The notes under the pieces were generated by a model, which was not told where the DNA came from, ran no database searches, and saw only the letters and a program-made list of their open reading frames with translations. A program made the translations under genes and the position numbers. A stretch of 21,254 bases of DNA from Nitrospirota bacterium. GTDB lineage: Bacteria; Nitrospirota; Nitrospiria; Nitrospirales; UBA8639. The number at the start of each line of letters is the position of its first letter. The first letter of the stretch is position 1. Below are positions 7,174 to 16,005 of this stretch, in pieces. The stretch spans positions 1 to 21,254 of the forward strand of contig QIMB01000441.1 of the NCBI GenBank assembly GCA_003233615.1, given 5' to 3'.

Positions 7174-7494
7174 TCAGGTAATCTTCACAGCTGTCCCGCT
7201 AATACTCACCATCAACATACTTCCCGTCTCCCCCATCACTTCATAATCTAGATCGATACCCACAATGGCATTGGCCCCGAGCTCTAGAGCTTCTTCTTGA
7301 ATCTCTTGAAATGCCGCTTCCCGTGCACGAGCCAATTCTTTTTCATATGATCCAGACCGTCCCCCGACAACGTCCCGAATCTTCGCAAAAAAATCACGAA
7401 TAAAATTTGTCCCGAGTACAGCTTCTCCCGTTATCACACCTAGATATTCCGTAATGCGATGTCCTTCTATATTGGGTGTCGTCGTTAAAATCAT
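7174..7494 (-). CDS. YbjQ/DUF74-family protein
   Basis: The 106-residue protein matches the YbjQ family (UPF0145, also called the heavy-metal-binding domain family). It opens with ILTTTPNIEGHRITEYLG and contains GEAVLGTNFIRDFFAKIRDVVGGRSGSYEKEL and ANAIVGIDLDYEVMG, all expected family blocks, at full family length. These proteins form small oligomers, and their physiological role is not established despite the metal-binding name. GAAAGGAG stands before the ATG. The gene lies 236 bases upstream of the bacterioferritin start in the same direction and probably has its own promoter. Adjacency to a metal transporter and bacterioferritin is suggestive of a metal link but not proof. Confidence 0.9.
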   Translation of the reverse strand: MILTTTPNIEGHRITEYLGVITGEAVLGTNFIRDFFAKIRDVVGGRSGSYEKELARAREAAFQEIQEEALELGANAIVGIDLDYEVMGETGSMLMVSISGTAVKIT

Positions 7495-7895
7495 GTCTTT
7501 CTCCTTTCCTCACAACACAATGAGCAATCACAACGTTCACACCAGTTATAGCGCATCCTTCAATGATCACATCTGTACGTATTTTTTCCTGAGCATGATT
7601 ATCGACCCCACCTCTAGTAGGCCCATCTGTACTGACTACCATGCTCAGAAAATGGGCAACATGTTAGACTCATTGCCTGCCTTGAATGATAGAACCCTCT
7701 CGTCTATTTATCCACATCTTTATACCCATTTTCTTGGGATATCGTTCGACTATGCCAGATGATCTCTGTATCGTAGGCGTGAAAGATTTCATGGCCATCA
7801 CACTATGACCACACGAGATGATTTCACCATATATACAGATGCACATTCACGTCATCACACATACACAGTAAACATTTTTTAAAGGACATTGTCTC
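7495..7895. other. Gene-free divergent control region between ybjQ and dnaE
   Basis: No convincing coding sequence is present in these 401 bases. TGAGCATG (7590-7597) and CATGCTCA (7640-7647) are inverted over a 42-base gap, and GCCCAT (7621-7626) faces ATGGGC (7652-7657). These could be chance or competing structures in the dnaE leader. The promoters of both divergent genes must lie here, but I cannot place them with confidence. Confidence 0.4.
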
Positions 7896-10800
7896 GTGTC
7901 TACAGATTTCGTGCATCTCCATCTTCACACGCAATATAGCCTCCTTGACGGAGCGAACCAACTCACGCCTCTGTTTCAGCAAGTGAAGGAATACGGGATG
8001 CCGGCCGTCGCCATGACGGACCATGGCAACCTGTTTGGCGCTATTGATTTCTATCAAAAAGCCAACGCCCACGGTATTAAACCCATCATTGGATGCGAAG
8101 CCTATATGGCCCCCGGCAGCCGCAGACAAAAAGCAGGGCACCTCGCGCATAACGACTATTATCATTTGATTCTGCTCGCCACCAACCAAATCGGTTATCA
8201 CAATCTCATCAAACTGTCCAGCAAAGCCTATCTTGAAGGGTTTTATTACAAACCCCGAATGGATAAAGAGCTGTTGCAGGAACATCATGAAGGGCTCATT
8301 GCGCTTTCGGGTTGCTTAAGTGGGGAAGTGCCCCAATTGATTGGGCAACAGGATATGAAAGAGGCCATGCGCGTAGCCGACGAATATCGCTCGATCTTCG
8401 GAAAAGATCATTACTATTTGGAAGTGCAAGCCAATGGGTTAGACCAACAACTCATTGCCAATCGTGGACTCATAGAGATGCATCACAACATGGGAATTCC
8501 GTTGGTGGGTACCAATGATTGCCACTACCTCACCAAACGGGATGCACGCCCCCATGAGATTATGCTCTGCTTGCAAACAGGCAAGACCCTCAAAGATCCC
8601 AATCGTATGAAATTCGATACGGATCAATTGTATGTGAAGTCCACGGAAGAAATGGTCGCTGAATTTGCCGAATTTCCGCGGGCTGTCCTTCATACCACGC
8701 AAGTCGCGGAGCAATGTAACCTCTCATTGGAATTCGGCGCGACGTATCTCCCCGACTATCATGTGCCCGAAGACCAAACGCATGACTCCTATCTCCAACA
8801 TCTGTCTGAAGAGGGCCTTCGTGCACGCATGCGCGAACGTCCTACATCAATTCCACTCGAAGACTATCAACACCGCTTACAGACCGAATTAACAGTTTTG
8901 AATGCCATGGGCTATGCCGGATATTTCTTAGTCGTCTGGGACATTATCAATTTTGCTCGATCCCGGAAAATCCCCGTCGGACCAGGACGCGGTTCTGCCG
9001 CTGGAAGTCTGGTTGCCTATGCCCTCCGCATCACCGACATCGATCCGCTCACCTACAACTTGCTCTTCGAACGTTTCCTGAATCCTGAACGAGTCACGAT
9101 GCCGGATATTGACATGGACTTCTGCATGGACCGTCGGGGAGAAGTCATCAATTATGTGATTGAGAAATATGGCAAAGAGCACGTCTGCCAAATTATTACC
9201 TTCGGAACCTTGGGAGCCAAAGCAGCCATTCGGGATGTCGGTCGCGTGATGGATTTCCCGTATGCCGAAGTAGATAAGATGGCGAAACTCGTTCCCACAC
9301 AACTCAATATGACCCTGAAAGATGCACTCAAGCAGGAGCCACGGTTACAGGAATTAGTGGATCAAGAGAGTGGGATGAAGGAACTGATGGATACGGCCAT
9401 GGCATTAGAAGGGCTGGCACGCCATGCCTCTACCCATGCCGCTGGCGTGGTGATTTCGCAAAAACCCCTCATGGACCATGTTCCATTATATAAGACCAAC
9501 AACGACGAAATCGTCACGCAATATACGATGACTGATTTGGAAAAAATTGGCTTGGTGAAGTTTGATTTTCTCGGGTTAAAAACTTTGACCATGATTCACG
9601 ATGCCGTCAATCTCGTGCATGCCTCTCAATCGACTGATGCCCAGTTAGATATCCAAAACATCGCACTCGATGACCCTGCAACCTATGCCTTACTCAGCTC
9701 GGGAAAAACGACTGGCATTTTCCAATTGGAAAGTTCAGGCATGCGGAATTTGTTGGTCAAAATCACACCTGAAACCTTTGAAGACCTGATTGCCATCTTA
9801 GCACTCTATCGACCGGGACCGCTCGAGAGCGGCATGGTCGACGATTTCATTAAACGCAAACGTGATGCCTCACAAATCGTGTACGAGCCCCCACAACTCG
9901 AACCGATCTTAAAAGAGACCTATGGGGTCATCGTCTACCAAGAGCAAGTCATGGCCATTACCAACCAACTGGCCGGATTTTCCTTGGGCCAGGCCGATTT
10001 ACTGCGCCGCGCGATGGGAAAGAAAAAGCATGATGAAATGGCCAAGCAAAAAGCCTTGTTCATCTCAGGATGTACAGAACGAGGAATCGTGGAAAAACTG
10101 TCTGAAAAATTATTTGATCAAATGGCATTTTTTGCTGGCTACGGATTTAATAAATCTCATTCCGCCGCCTACGCCGTGGTCACCTATCAAACAGCCTATC
10201 TGAAAGCACATTATCCGATAGAATTCATGGCCGCTCTCCTGACCTCTGAAATGGGCAATACCGACAAAATGGTTGGGTACTTTACTGAATGCCGGGAATT
10301 GGGCGTGAACATATTACCGCCCGATGCCAATCAGAGTGTGAAAACTTTCAGTGTTGTCTCGGAAGGTATTCGATTTGGTCTGGCCGCCATCAAGAATGTC
10401 GGAGAAAATGCTGTAGATATTATTTTAGAATCTCGAGATCGAGAGGGGTCATTTTCTTCCTTCGTCGACTTTTGTTGCCGGCAGGATTCCCAAAAAGTCA
10501 ACAAACGTGTCATAGAAGGGTTGATTAAAGTGGGCGCCTTCGATTCCATGGGCACCTCACGTGCCAGTTTGTTTGATGCGTTGGATCAAGCGTTGGACCA
10601 TGCTGCAACCGTGCAGCGGAATAAACGAGAAGGTCAAACAAGCCTGTTTGATCTCGTGTCAGACGATATATCCACTACATCGACCGAGGGATTTGGATTT
10701 GCCATTCCCCAGAAACCGGAATGGTCTCAAAATGATTTATTGCAATACGAACGGGAACTGACAGGTTTTTATATTACGGATCACCCCCTCAACCGACACC

Positions 10801-11360
10801 GTATGGCCATCGCACATTTTTCCACCTGTTCAACCCAAGCCCTCAGGGAGATCAAGGAAGAGCAAGAAGTCAAACTCTGTGGCGTCATATCCAGCATCAA
10901 AATTACGACCACAAAAAAAGGGAACCGCATGGCCTATGTCCAATTGGAAGACTTACAGGGCACGGTAGAGGCCATCATTTTCCCGGAAACCTTTAAAAAC
11001 CACGAATCCATGCTCACGCCGGATTCTATTATTCGTATCACTGGAGCAGTAGATCTAATGGATAACGGTGCTAGAATAAAGGCCACACGGATTGAACTCT
11101 TACCGCAATTAGAAAGTGAAACAGTGAAACATGTGACACTGCAAATTCACGAACAAGACGTGTTGCCACAGAATCTGGTAGACTTACAACATATATTTAC
11201 ACGATACCCGGGGCCTACGCCCATTTCACTCGCCTTTCATTTACGTTCGAACCTGACAGCCAATCTTGAGAGACTGCCCAATGTCGGCATTTCCCCTACA
11301 CCGGAATTTTTAGAAGAAGTGGAACATCTTCTCGGAACGTCCACTGTCGCCTTCCACTAA
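7896..11360 (+). CDS. dnaE: DNA polymerase III alpha subunit
   Basis: At 1154 residues this is a full-length replicative polymerase of the DnaE1 type. The N-terminal PHP domain starts FVHLHLHTQYSLLDG and continues with TDHGNLFGAIDF. The polymerase palm shows PGRGSAAGSL and the catalytic aspartate pair in PDIDMDF near residue 404. Further on are the fingers region (YQEQVMAI, GYGFNKSHSAAYA) and, near residues 990-1060, an OB fold (VKLCGVISSIK ... GTVEAIIFPE). It is the synthesis subunit of the chromosomal replicase, partnering with the beta clamp and tau. The start is GTG with AAAGGA nine bases ahead. AccA follows after an 11-base gap, a dnaE-accA order also seen in other bacteria. No intein or disruption was noticed. 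Confidence 0.97.
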   Translation: MSTDFVHLHLHTQYSLLDGANQLTPLFQQVKEYGMPAVAMTDHGNLFGAIDFYQKANAHGIKPIIGCEAYMAPGSRRQKAGHLAHNDYYHLILLATNQIGYHNLIKLSSKAYLEGFYYKPRMDKELLQEHHEGLIALSGCLSGEVPQLIGQQDMKEAMRVADEYRSIFGKDHYYLEVQANGLDQQLIANRGLIEMHHNMGIPLVGTNDCHYLTKRDARPHEIMLCLQTGKTLKDPNRMKFDTDQLYVKSTEEMVAEFAEFPRAVLHTTQVAEQCNLSLEFGATYLPDYHVPEDQTHDSYLQHLSEEGLRARMRERPTSIPLEDYQHRLQTELTVLNAMGYAGYFLVVWDIINFARSRKIPVGPGRGSAAGSLVAYALRITDIDPLTYNLLFERFLNPERVTMPDIDMDFCMDRRGEVINYVIEKYGKEHVCQIITFGTLGAKAAIRDVGRVMDFPYAEVDKMAKLVPTQLNMTLKDALKQEPRLQELVDQESGMKELMDTAMALEGLARHASTHAAGVVISQKPLMDHVPLYKTNNDEIVTQYTMTDLEKIGLVKFDFLGLKTLTMIHDAVNLVHASQSTDAQLDIQNIALDDPATYALLSSGKTTGIFQLESSGMRNLLVKITPETFEDLIAILALYRPGPLESGMVDDFIKRKRDASQIVYEPPQLEPILKETYGVIVYQEQVMAITNQLAGFSLGQADLLRRAMGKKKHDEMAKQKALFISGCTERGIVEKLSEKLFDQMAFFAGYGFNKSHSAAYAVVTYQTAYLKAHYPIEFMAALLTSEMGNTDKMVGYFTECRELGVNILPPDANQSVKTFSVVSEGIRFGLAAIKNVGENAVDIILESRDREGSFSSFVDFCCRQDSQKVNKRVIEGLIKVGAFDSMGTSRASLFDALDQALDHAATVQRNKREGQTSLFDLVSDDISTTSTEGFGFAIPQKPEWSQNDLLQYERELTGFYITDHPLNRHRMAIAHFSTCSTQALREIKEEQEVKLCGVISSIKITTTKKGNRMAYVQLEDLQGTVEAIIFPETFKNHESMLTPDSIIRITGAVDLMDNGARIKATRIELLPQLESETVKHVTLQIHEQDVLPQNLVDLQHIFTRYPGPTPISLAFHLRSNLTANLERLPNVGISPTPEFLEEVEHLLGTSTVAFH

Positions 11361-11371
11361 GGAGCCTGCCT

Positions 11372-12361
11372 GTGCGTGAATATCTGGATTTTGAAAAGCC
11401 ACTCAAAGACCTCGAAGTGCGCATTGCCAGATTGGTGAAATCCAAGTCTAAGAAACATTCAGTTCAGGAAGCTATTGAGAAAAGCACTGAACAGTTGACC
11501 AAAATGGAGCAGGAGCTCTTTGCCACTCTCTCTCCGTGGCAGCGAGGTCAGATCGCTCGACATCCTCAACGGCCTTCCATTTCTGATTATCTGGAAGAGC
11601 TCATGTCCAACGTGATCGAACTTCATGGAGATCGCTTGTATGGTGAAGATCAAGCCATCATCGGAGGGTTTGCAACGTGGAATGACCGCTCAATTATGGT
11701 CATGGGCCATGAAAAAGGGAAGGCCTTAAAAGAGCGCATGCGTCGAAACTTTGGTATGGCGAAACCCGAGGGCTATCGAAAAGCCTTGCGTCTCATGAAG
11801 CTCGCTGAAAAGTTTCAACGTCCAATACTGACATTTATCGATACGCCAGGGGCGTATCCTGGCATCGACGCCGAGCAGCGTGGACAGGCGGAAGCGATTG
11901 CCAGGAATTTATTAGAAATGATCAGACTGCGAGTACCCATTATTGCTGTCGTGACTGGCGAAGGGGGAAGCGGCGGCGCCTTAGCCTTGGGCGTGGCCGA
12001 TCGCGTGCTGATGTTAGAGCATTCTATCTATTCCGTCATTTCGCCTGAAGGCTGTGCCGCCATTTTATGGGGCAATGCCTCAAAAGCATCGACCGCTGCG
12101 GCTGCCTTGCATATGACGGCCCCTGAATTGCTCAAGCTTCAGATTATCGATGATATCATCCCCGAGCCACTCGGAGGGGCGCATCGAGACAGAACACTGA
12201 CGGCCAAGAATGTTTCTCAGACCCTCACGACTCATTTCAGCCAACTCCAAAAAATCCCTCTTGCGACATTACTCAAGCACCGAGAATCCAGATTCAGAAA
12301 TCTAGGATCCTTTCGCTCCTTTCAGGACGGGGCCCAAAAGGTGCAAACCGTGAATTCATAA
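11372..12361 (+). CDS. accA: Acetyl-CoA carboxylase, carboxyltransferase alpha subunit
   Basis: The 329-residue protein opens with REYLDFEKPLKDLE, the usual AccA start, and contains ELHGDRLYGEDQAIIGGFA, TFIDTPGAYPGIDAEQRGQ and GEGGSGGALALGVADRVLMLEHSIYSVISPEGCAAILW, which are diagnostic blocks. With AccD it transfers carboxyl from biotin on AccB to acetyl-CoA to give malonyl-CoA, the first step of fatty acid synthesis. The start is GTG with AAGGAG seven bases upstream, overlapping the end of dnaE. It sits 11 bases after dnaE and is surely co-transcribed. The zinc-finger-bearing AccD is not in the window. Length and motifs are normal. Confidence 0.97.
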   Translation: MREYLDFEKPLKDLEVRIARLVKSKSKKHSVQEAIEKSTEQLTKMEQELFATLSPWQRGQIARHPQRPSISDYLEELMSNVIELHGDRLYGEDQAIIGGFATWNDRSIMVMGHEKGKALKERMRRNFGMAKPEGYRKALRLMKLAEKFQRPILTFIDTPGAYPGIDAEQRGQAEAIARNLLEMIRLRVPIIAVVTGEGGSGGALALGVADRVLMLEHSIYSVISPEGCAAILWGNASKASTAAAALHMTAPELLKLQIIDDIIPEPLGGAHRDRTLTAKNVSQTLTTHFSQLQKIPLATLLKHRESRFRNLGSFRSFQDGAQKVQTVNS

Positions 12362-12634
12362 ACAGAAAATGGATGATGGCCGAATTGTCCGAAAGCCTAT
12401 GGAAGTGACGTGAAAAGGTAGAAGTGCGGAGGTATGAATACAACGTTGAGTAAAGAGTGAGAAAGACCTCAGACAACAGTGTCTCCCCCACCAAATTTTG
12501 ACAGCTCTGTCCTCAGTTATTTTTTAACCTTCAGCAACCGATAGAAGATAATGATGGGCAGCCATCCAGCAATACCCCTCCTGTCCAAACAGAACCAGAC
12601 TCATACAGACTGGAAGAGAGATCCTGGAATATAT

Positions 12635-13045
12635 TTATGAGAGAGACGTAGACGGTAAAGACGGCTCAACATCGTCAGGTGGCGGATAGAGTTTCTGTAT
12701 GCGCTCAACTAATGGAAGCGCTTCTGGAGTTGATTCTCGAGACGGTTCACTAGCCGGCTGTTCCCAGGTGAGTTCTAAAAATCCATGTTCTTCAAATGTT
12801 TGTCGAATAACATTGACCAAGGCTTCGAGCATGACCTCATCACCTGACATCAAATTCAGCACCCGCTCTGCTTTCTGTGTTGGAGGAGGGATTTCATGCA
12901 ATAAAGCCCAGCATCGATTAAAGACCGTCTCTCGGACGGACACAGGCGCATTGAGCGATTCGATGTCAGACGTACATAAGGCCACGATCATCAGAACAAA
13001 CTGAAGATCGGGTAATCCAGGCTCATTGAGATCTAACCGTTGCAT
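12635..13045 (-). CDS. Conserved-looking small protein of unknown function
   Basis: The 136-residue product starts MQRLDLNEPGLPDLQFVLMIVALC and is predicted mostly helical. A charged region (about 60-95) leads into a Ser/Pro-rich, probably disordered tail (PPPDDVEPSLPSTS). There is no signal peptide, membrane segment or recognised motif. AGGTAGGATAGGAG precedes the ATG, a purine-rich site that supports this start. It is divergent from the metallophosphoesterase with only 40 bases between the start codons, so the two promoters must overlap each other or the other gene. Coding-like composition and the ribosome binding site favour a real gene; the function is unknown. Confidence 0.65.
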   Translation of the reverse strand: MQRLDLNEPGLPDLQFVLMIVALCTSDIESLNAPVSVRETVFNRCWALLHEIPPPTQKAERVLNLMSGDEVMLEALVNVIRQTFEEHGFLELTWEQPASEPSRESTPEALPLVERIQKLYPPPDDVEPSLPSTSLS

Positions 13046-13085
13046 GCTCCTATCCTACCTTTAATTCAATAATTCTGACAAGCAC

Positions 13086-14045
13086 ATGACTCAACTCCAC
13101 GAACAAGAAACCCTGAGCAAGCTGATCGACCGCATCGGCCCTACCCATGCCGGAAAACGATTGGAAATGCAAGCCAAGTATTCAGCGTTACTGTTGGGTG
13201 GTCATCATATTCATGTCCACATGGAAGAATTTCCTGCCATCGCCTGGCTTTTGAAAACGTCATTAAAAGCCACGGGAATCTGGCCTATCGCGGTCAAAAA
13301 TTCCACGAACTATCGCGTAGTCAACCATGTTGTGCCACTCCCTCATCTCCCAAAAGCCTTTGATGGATTTCGCATTTTGCATCTCTCTGATCTTCACATC
13401 GAAGGCATGATTGATAAAGGACAGGCTCTTCAAGCTACCTTATCCGCATTACAGTATGATCTGTGCGTTCTCACCGGTGACTTTCGATTCCGTACGTATG
13501 GCTCCTATGATAAGACACTGCGCTTGATGGAAGAACTCGTCAAGACCATTCACGCGCCGTTTGGAGTCACCGGGATTTTGGGCAATCATGATTGGCTGGA
13601 AATGGTACCCGGTCTTGAACAAGGCGGCATTCGTATGTTGCTGAATGAAACCCAGGCACTCGAAAAAGGATCAGAGACGATTTGGCTGTTAGGCTTAGAT
13701 GATGCACATTATTATGAAACTGACGATCTTGACAAAGCTGTCAGTGCTGCACCGACAGACGCTATCCGCATTCTTCTCGTGCATTCTCCTGAAATCATTC
13801 CCGAAGCCTACAAAGCTGGCATGGACCTCTATCTGTGTGGCCATTCCCATGGCGGACAAATCTGCCTGCCAGGCGGGACGCCGATCATCACCCATTGCCG
13901 CTGCGCACGATCCTATAAAGCCGGCCCCTGGCAACATGAAACCATGCGCGGCTACACCTCACGTGGTGTCGGCACATCACTATTTCCCATTCGACTGTTC
14001 TGCCAGCCCGAAATCATCATTCACACACTCAAAAAATCTACATAG
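13086..14045 (+). CDS. Cytoplasmic calcineurin-like metallophosphoesterase
   Basis: The 319-residue protein carries the full set of metallophosphoesterase motifs: SDLH at 101-104, GD at 131-132, GNHDW at 166-170, H233 in LVHSPE, and GHSHGGQ at 252-258. The GHSHGGQ and GTSLFPIRL segments resemble the YkuE/YaeI group, some of which act on lipid A precursors or undecaprenyl compounds. Unlike many of that group it has no signal peptide or membrane anchor. In their place are about 90 N-terminal residues outside the catalytic fold, including a histidine-rich patch (GGHHIHVH, 38-45). The two-metal site appears complete. No strong Shine-Dalgarno sequence precedes the ATG, so the start could be slightly off. 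The natural substrate is unknown. It is divergent from the small unknown gene and convergent with TIGR03545. Confidence 0.88.
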   Translation: MTQLHEQETLSKLIDRIGPTHAGKRLEMQAKYSALLLGGHHIHVHMEEFPAIAWLLKTSLKATGIWPIAVKNSTNYRVVNHVVPLPHLPKAFDGFRILHLSDLHIEGMIDKGQALQATLSALQYDLCVLTGDFRFRTYGSYDKTLRLMEELVKTIHAPFGVTGILGNHDWLEMVPGLEQGGIRMLLNETQALEKGSETIWLLGLDDAHYYETDDLDKAVSAAPTDAIRILLVHSPEIIPEAYKAGMDLYLCGHSHGGQICLPGGTPIITHCRCARSYKAGPWQHETMRGYTSRGVGTSLFPIRLFCQPEIIIHTLKKST

Positions 14046-14142
14046 CTCGTCCACCAAGCCTGCATCCATTAGGTTTGAAGTTTCACTGACTCAAAACTGA
14101 ACGAAGCCCCTTCATCTCTCCCTCTCCCTTTCAGCTGATGTC

Positions 14143-14160
14143 TGTTTGACATGTCAAACA
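14143..14160. repeat. Perfect 18-base palindrome between convergent genes
   Basis: TGTTTGACATGTCAAACA is its own reverse complement. It lies about 100 bases after the metallophosphoesterase stop and about 60 bases after the TIGR03545 stop. As RNA it could form a 7-bp stem with a CATG loop on either strand, although no clean T-run follows. As DNA it has the form of a dimeric repressor site, but there is no gene start nearby to regulate. Confidence 0.6.
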
Positions 14161-14217
14161 AGTCCGAGAAAAAAATTTACAGAAGACAGATGACGTTGAG
14201 ACAGGGATCAGAACGGA

Positions 14218-16005
14218 TTAAAACGGGAGCTTGAAACCGCCTGGGAGGCTCTTGAGGCCTTTGATGGGAAGGTTTTTTTCTAGCAAGCCCTTAAGGATAT
14301 CATTATGTTGAGTCGCACGCTCGGTGAGATCACCGGCAATTCCATCAAACCCTGATAAATTCTTCTTGAGTTGCTGCATGGGTTTCGCGATTTTCGCGGA
14401 GATTGCCGTTTGAAGTTCCGCGCCAAACTTTGCAGCCAGTTCATTCACCATCTTACCGGCAGCTTTCTGAAGTATCCGATCGAGATCAGAGGATAGGGTC
14501 ACATCAGGTTGTTCCAACGTCCCCTTTACATCCGCTTGTAAAGACAATTGAGAGATGTCGGTCACGGCCGAGCTGAGTGCTTTGGTTAAGGGATTGGTAT
14601 CACCTTCCTTTCCTGCCGAGAGATGAAGATTTCGTAAATGACCTTTCCCATTCGCCGTCAATGCTTGGCCCTTCAGGCCCACAATCATTGTCATATCGCC
14701 CAACCCGCTCGTCAGAGCCACAGGCCATTTGTCATCTTTGGACAAAACTAAATTGGTCAGCTCATACCCTTGCGCCCTGAACGATGCTTCATCCTTGGCT
14801 TTGGTGGGTATCACATGGTTGAGAGCCCCTTCCAAGGATACAGACTTCACCCCATTGAGTTGTTCGCCGGAAAAGGCGAAGGTTGTCGGATGACCTAAAG
14901 TTGGTTGGTCGTTGGTGATATTGTGGACAGTGCCGGCCAAATCGCCTAAATCAAGATTGACCGACACCGTGGCCTTTCGAATCAGAAAATCTGGAAGCGG
15001 ATTGGCTTCTTTGAAATGCACATCCACACCTTTCCCTCTCAAAGGTTTATGCACCTCAGGCCCAGCTTGCCCCCCTCCCAGAGCTTGTGCGCCTTCTAAG
15101 AAAGGCTTGACTCGCTCATACCATACTGCCCCTTGGCGAACCCAGGATCCGATCTTCCCTCCCAACAACGTTTGACTCATATTGGCCAATCCTTGTGGCG
15201 ACACATTATATTTGGCTTTGAGGTGTTGAATGTCTCGTTGTGGTGCAGTTTGAAGTTGATCCAGCCGAGTATGGAGTAACGCAACTGTATCCTCAAATTC
15301 CTTCTTTACACCTTTCAGAGATTCTATTTCCCGTTCAATATCCTGTTTCAAGGATTGCACTTCTCCGACTCCACCTAATATCCCTTTTAACCCTCCCTTT
15401 GTAGCTTTTTTCAGATTTTTCACTCGTTTTTTGTATTCAGCCAACTGCGCTTTTCCCGGCAGTTCTTTTAAACGAGATTCCCATGTGTCTTTTTCCCGTT
15501 TGAGATCTGCTTTGAGGGTCTCTATCAAACGAATAGTCTCCAGATCTTCTTGTTCCAAGATCTTTTTGACGTCGGGAACCTCAAGGGAGGGAAGATCTAT
15601 AGAAAACATCCCCGTCTCTTCTTCTTGAAGAGAAACTTCGCGGGTAGCTCCAGATGTGGCCCTGGGAGTCGATAATCGAACGCCTTCCAAAACCATTTCT
15701 TCAACTATGATTTTTCGCCGCAAGAGATTCAGCCCATCCAACCCCATCGTTATATGGGCGATTTCAACGGCATTGGTCATCGGTTCTTTGGGATCTGTCA
15801 CTTGCAGTCGCGTCAACATGAGCCCGGCAGGGAACAAACTGAGTTCGACCGCATCTAACTCCACCTTCGCTCCCACAGCCTCAGTCCCCGCTTCTTCAAT
15901 CTGAGATTTCACCCAGCCATCAACAAAAAATATCCACACACAGGCAAAAATAGCTGCGACCACCACAAAGGCCCCAAGCCCCCACCAACGTATCCATTTC
16001 CCCAT
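14218..16005 (-). CDS. TIGR03545-family envelope protein of unknown function (AsmA-like)
   Basis: Starting at the ATG at 16005, the protein has 595 residues. GGAGG stands eight bases upstream, and the ATG overlaps the upstream TGA as TGATG; an in-frame TTG at 16020 is rejected. One membrane segment (about 10-28) anchors it, leaving the rest on the outer side of the inner membrane. A beta-rich AsmA-like segment (about 45-115) follows, then a highly charged coiled coil (about 150-255), then further beta-rich segments with repeated leucine/glycine patterns. TIGR03545 members accompany TIGR03546 members in many genomes, and neither has an assigned function. The AsmA-like look suggests a role at the envelope, perhaps in lipid movement or assembly; that is inference. 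No truncation is apparent. Confidence 0.85.
   Translation of the reverse strand: MGKWIRWWGLGAFVVVAAIFACVWIFFVDGWVKSQIEEAGTEAVGAKVELDAVELSLFPAGLMLTRLQVTDPKEPMTNAVEIAHITMGLDGLNLLRRKIIVEEMVLEGVRLSTPRATSGATREVSLQEEETGMFSIDLPSLEVPDVKKILEQEDLETIRLIETLKADLKREKDTWESRLKELPGKAQLAEYKKRVKNLKKATKGGLKGILGGVGEVQSLKQDIEREIESLKGVKKEFEDTVALLHTRLDQLQTAPQRDIQHLKAKYNVSPQGLANMSQTLLGGKIGSWVRQGAVWYERVKPFLEGAQALGGGQAGPEVHKPLRGKGVDVHFKEANPLPDFLIRKATVSVNLDLGDLAGTVHNITNDQPTLGHPTTFAFSGEQLNGVKSVSLEGALNHVIPTKAKDEASFRAQGYELTNLVLSKDDKWPVALTSGLGDMTMIVGLKGQALTANGKGHLRNLHLSAGKEGDTNPLTKALSSAVTDISQLSLQADVKGTLEQPDVTLSSDLDRILQKAAGKMVNELAAKFGAELQTAISAKIAKPMQQLKKNLSGFDGIAGDLTERATQHNDILKGLLEKNLPIKGLKSLPGGFKLPF

Noticed and set aside
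7590..7657. Interleaved inverted repeats TGAGCATG/CATGCTCA and GCCCAT/ATGGGC in the dnaE leader as a riboswitch-like switch
   Set aside because: The arms are short, the loops long, and no known RNA motif or terminator accompanies them.
7454..7762. Plus-strand open frame of 102 codons across the ybjQ start and the dnaE leader
   Set aside because: Low-complexity translation, no ribosome binding site, and it overlaps the start of a confidently identified gene on the other strand.
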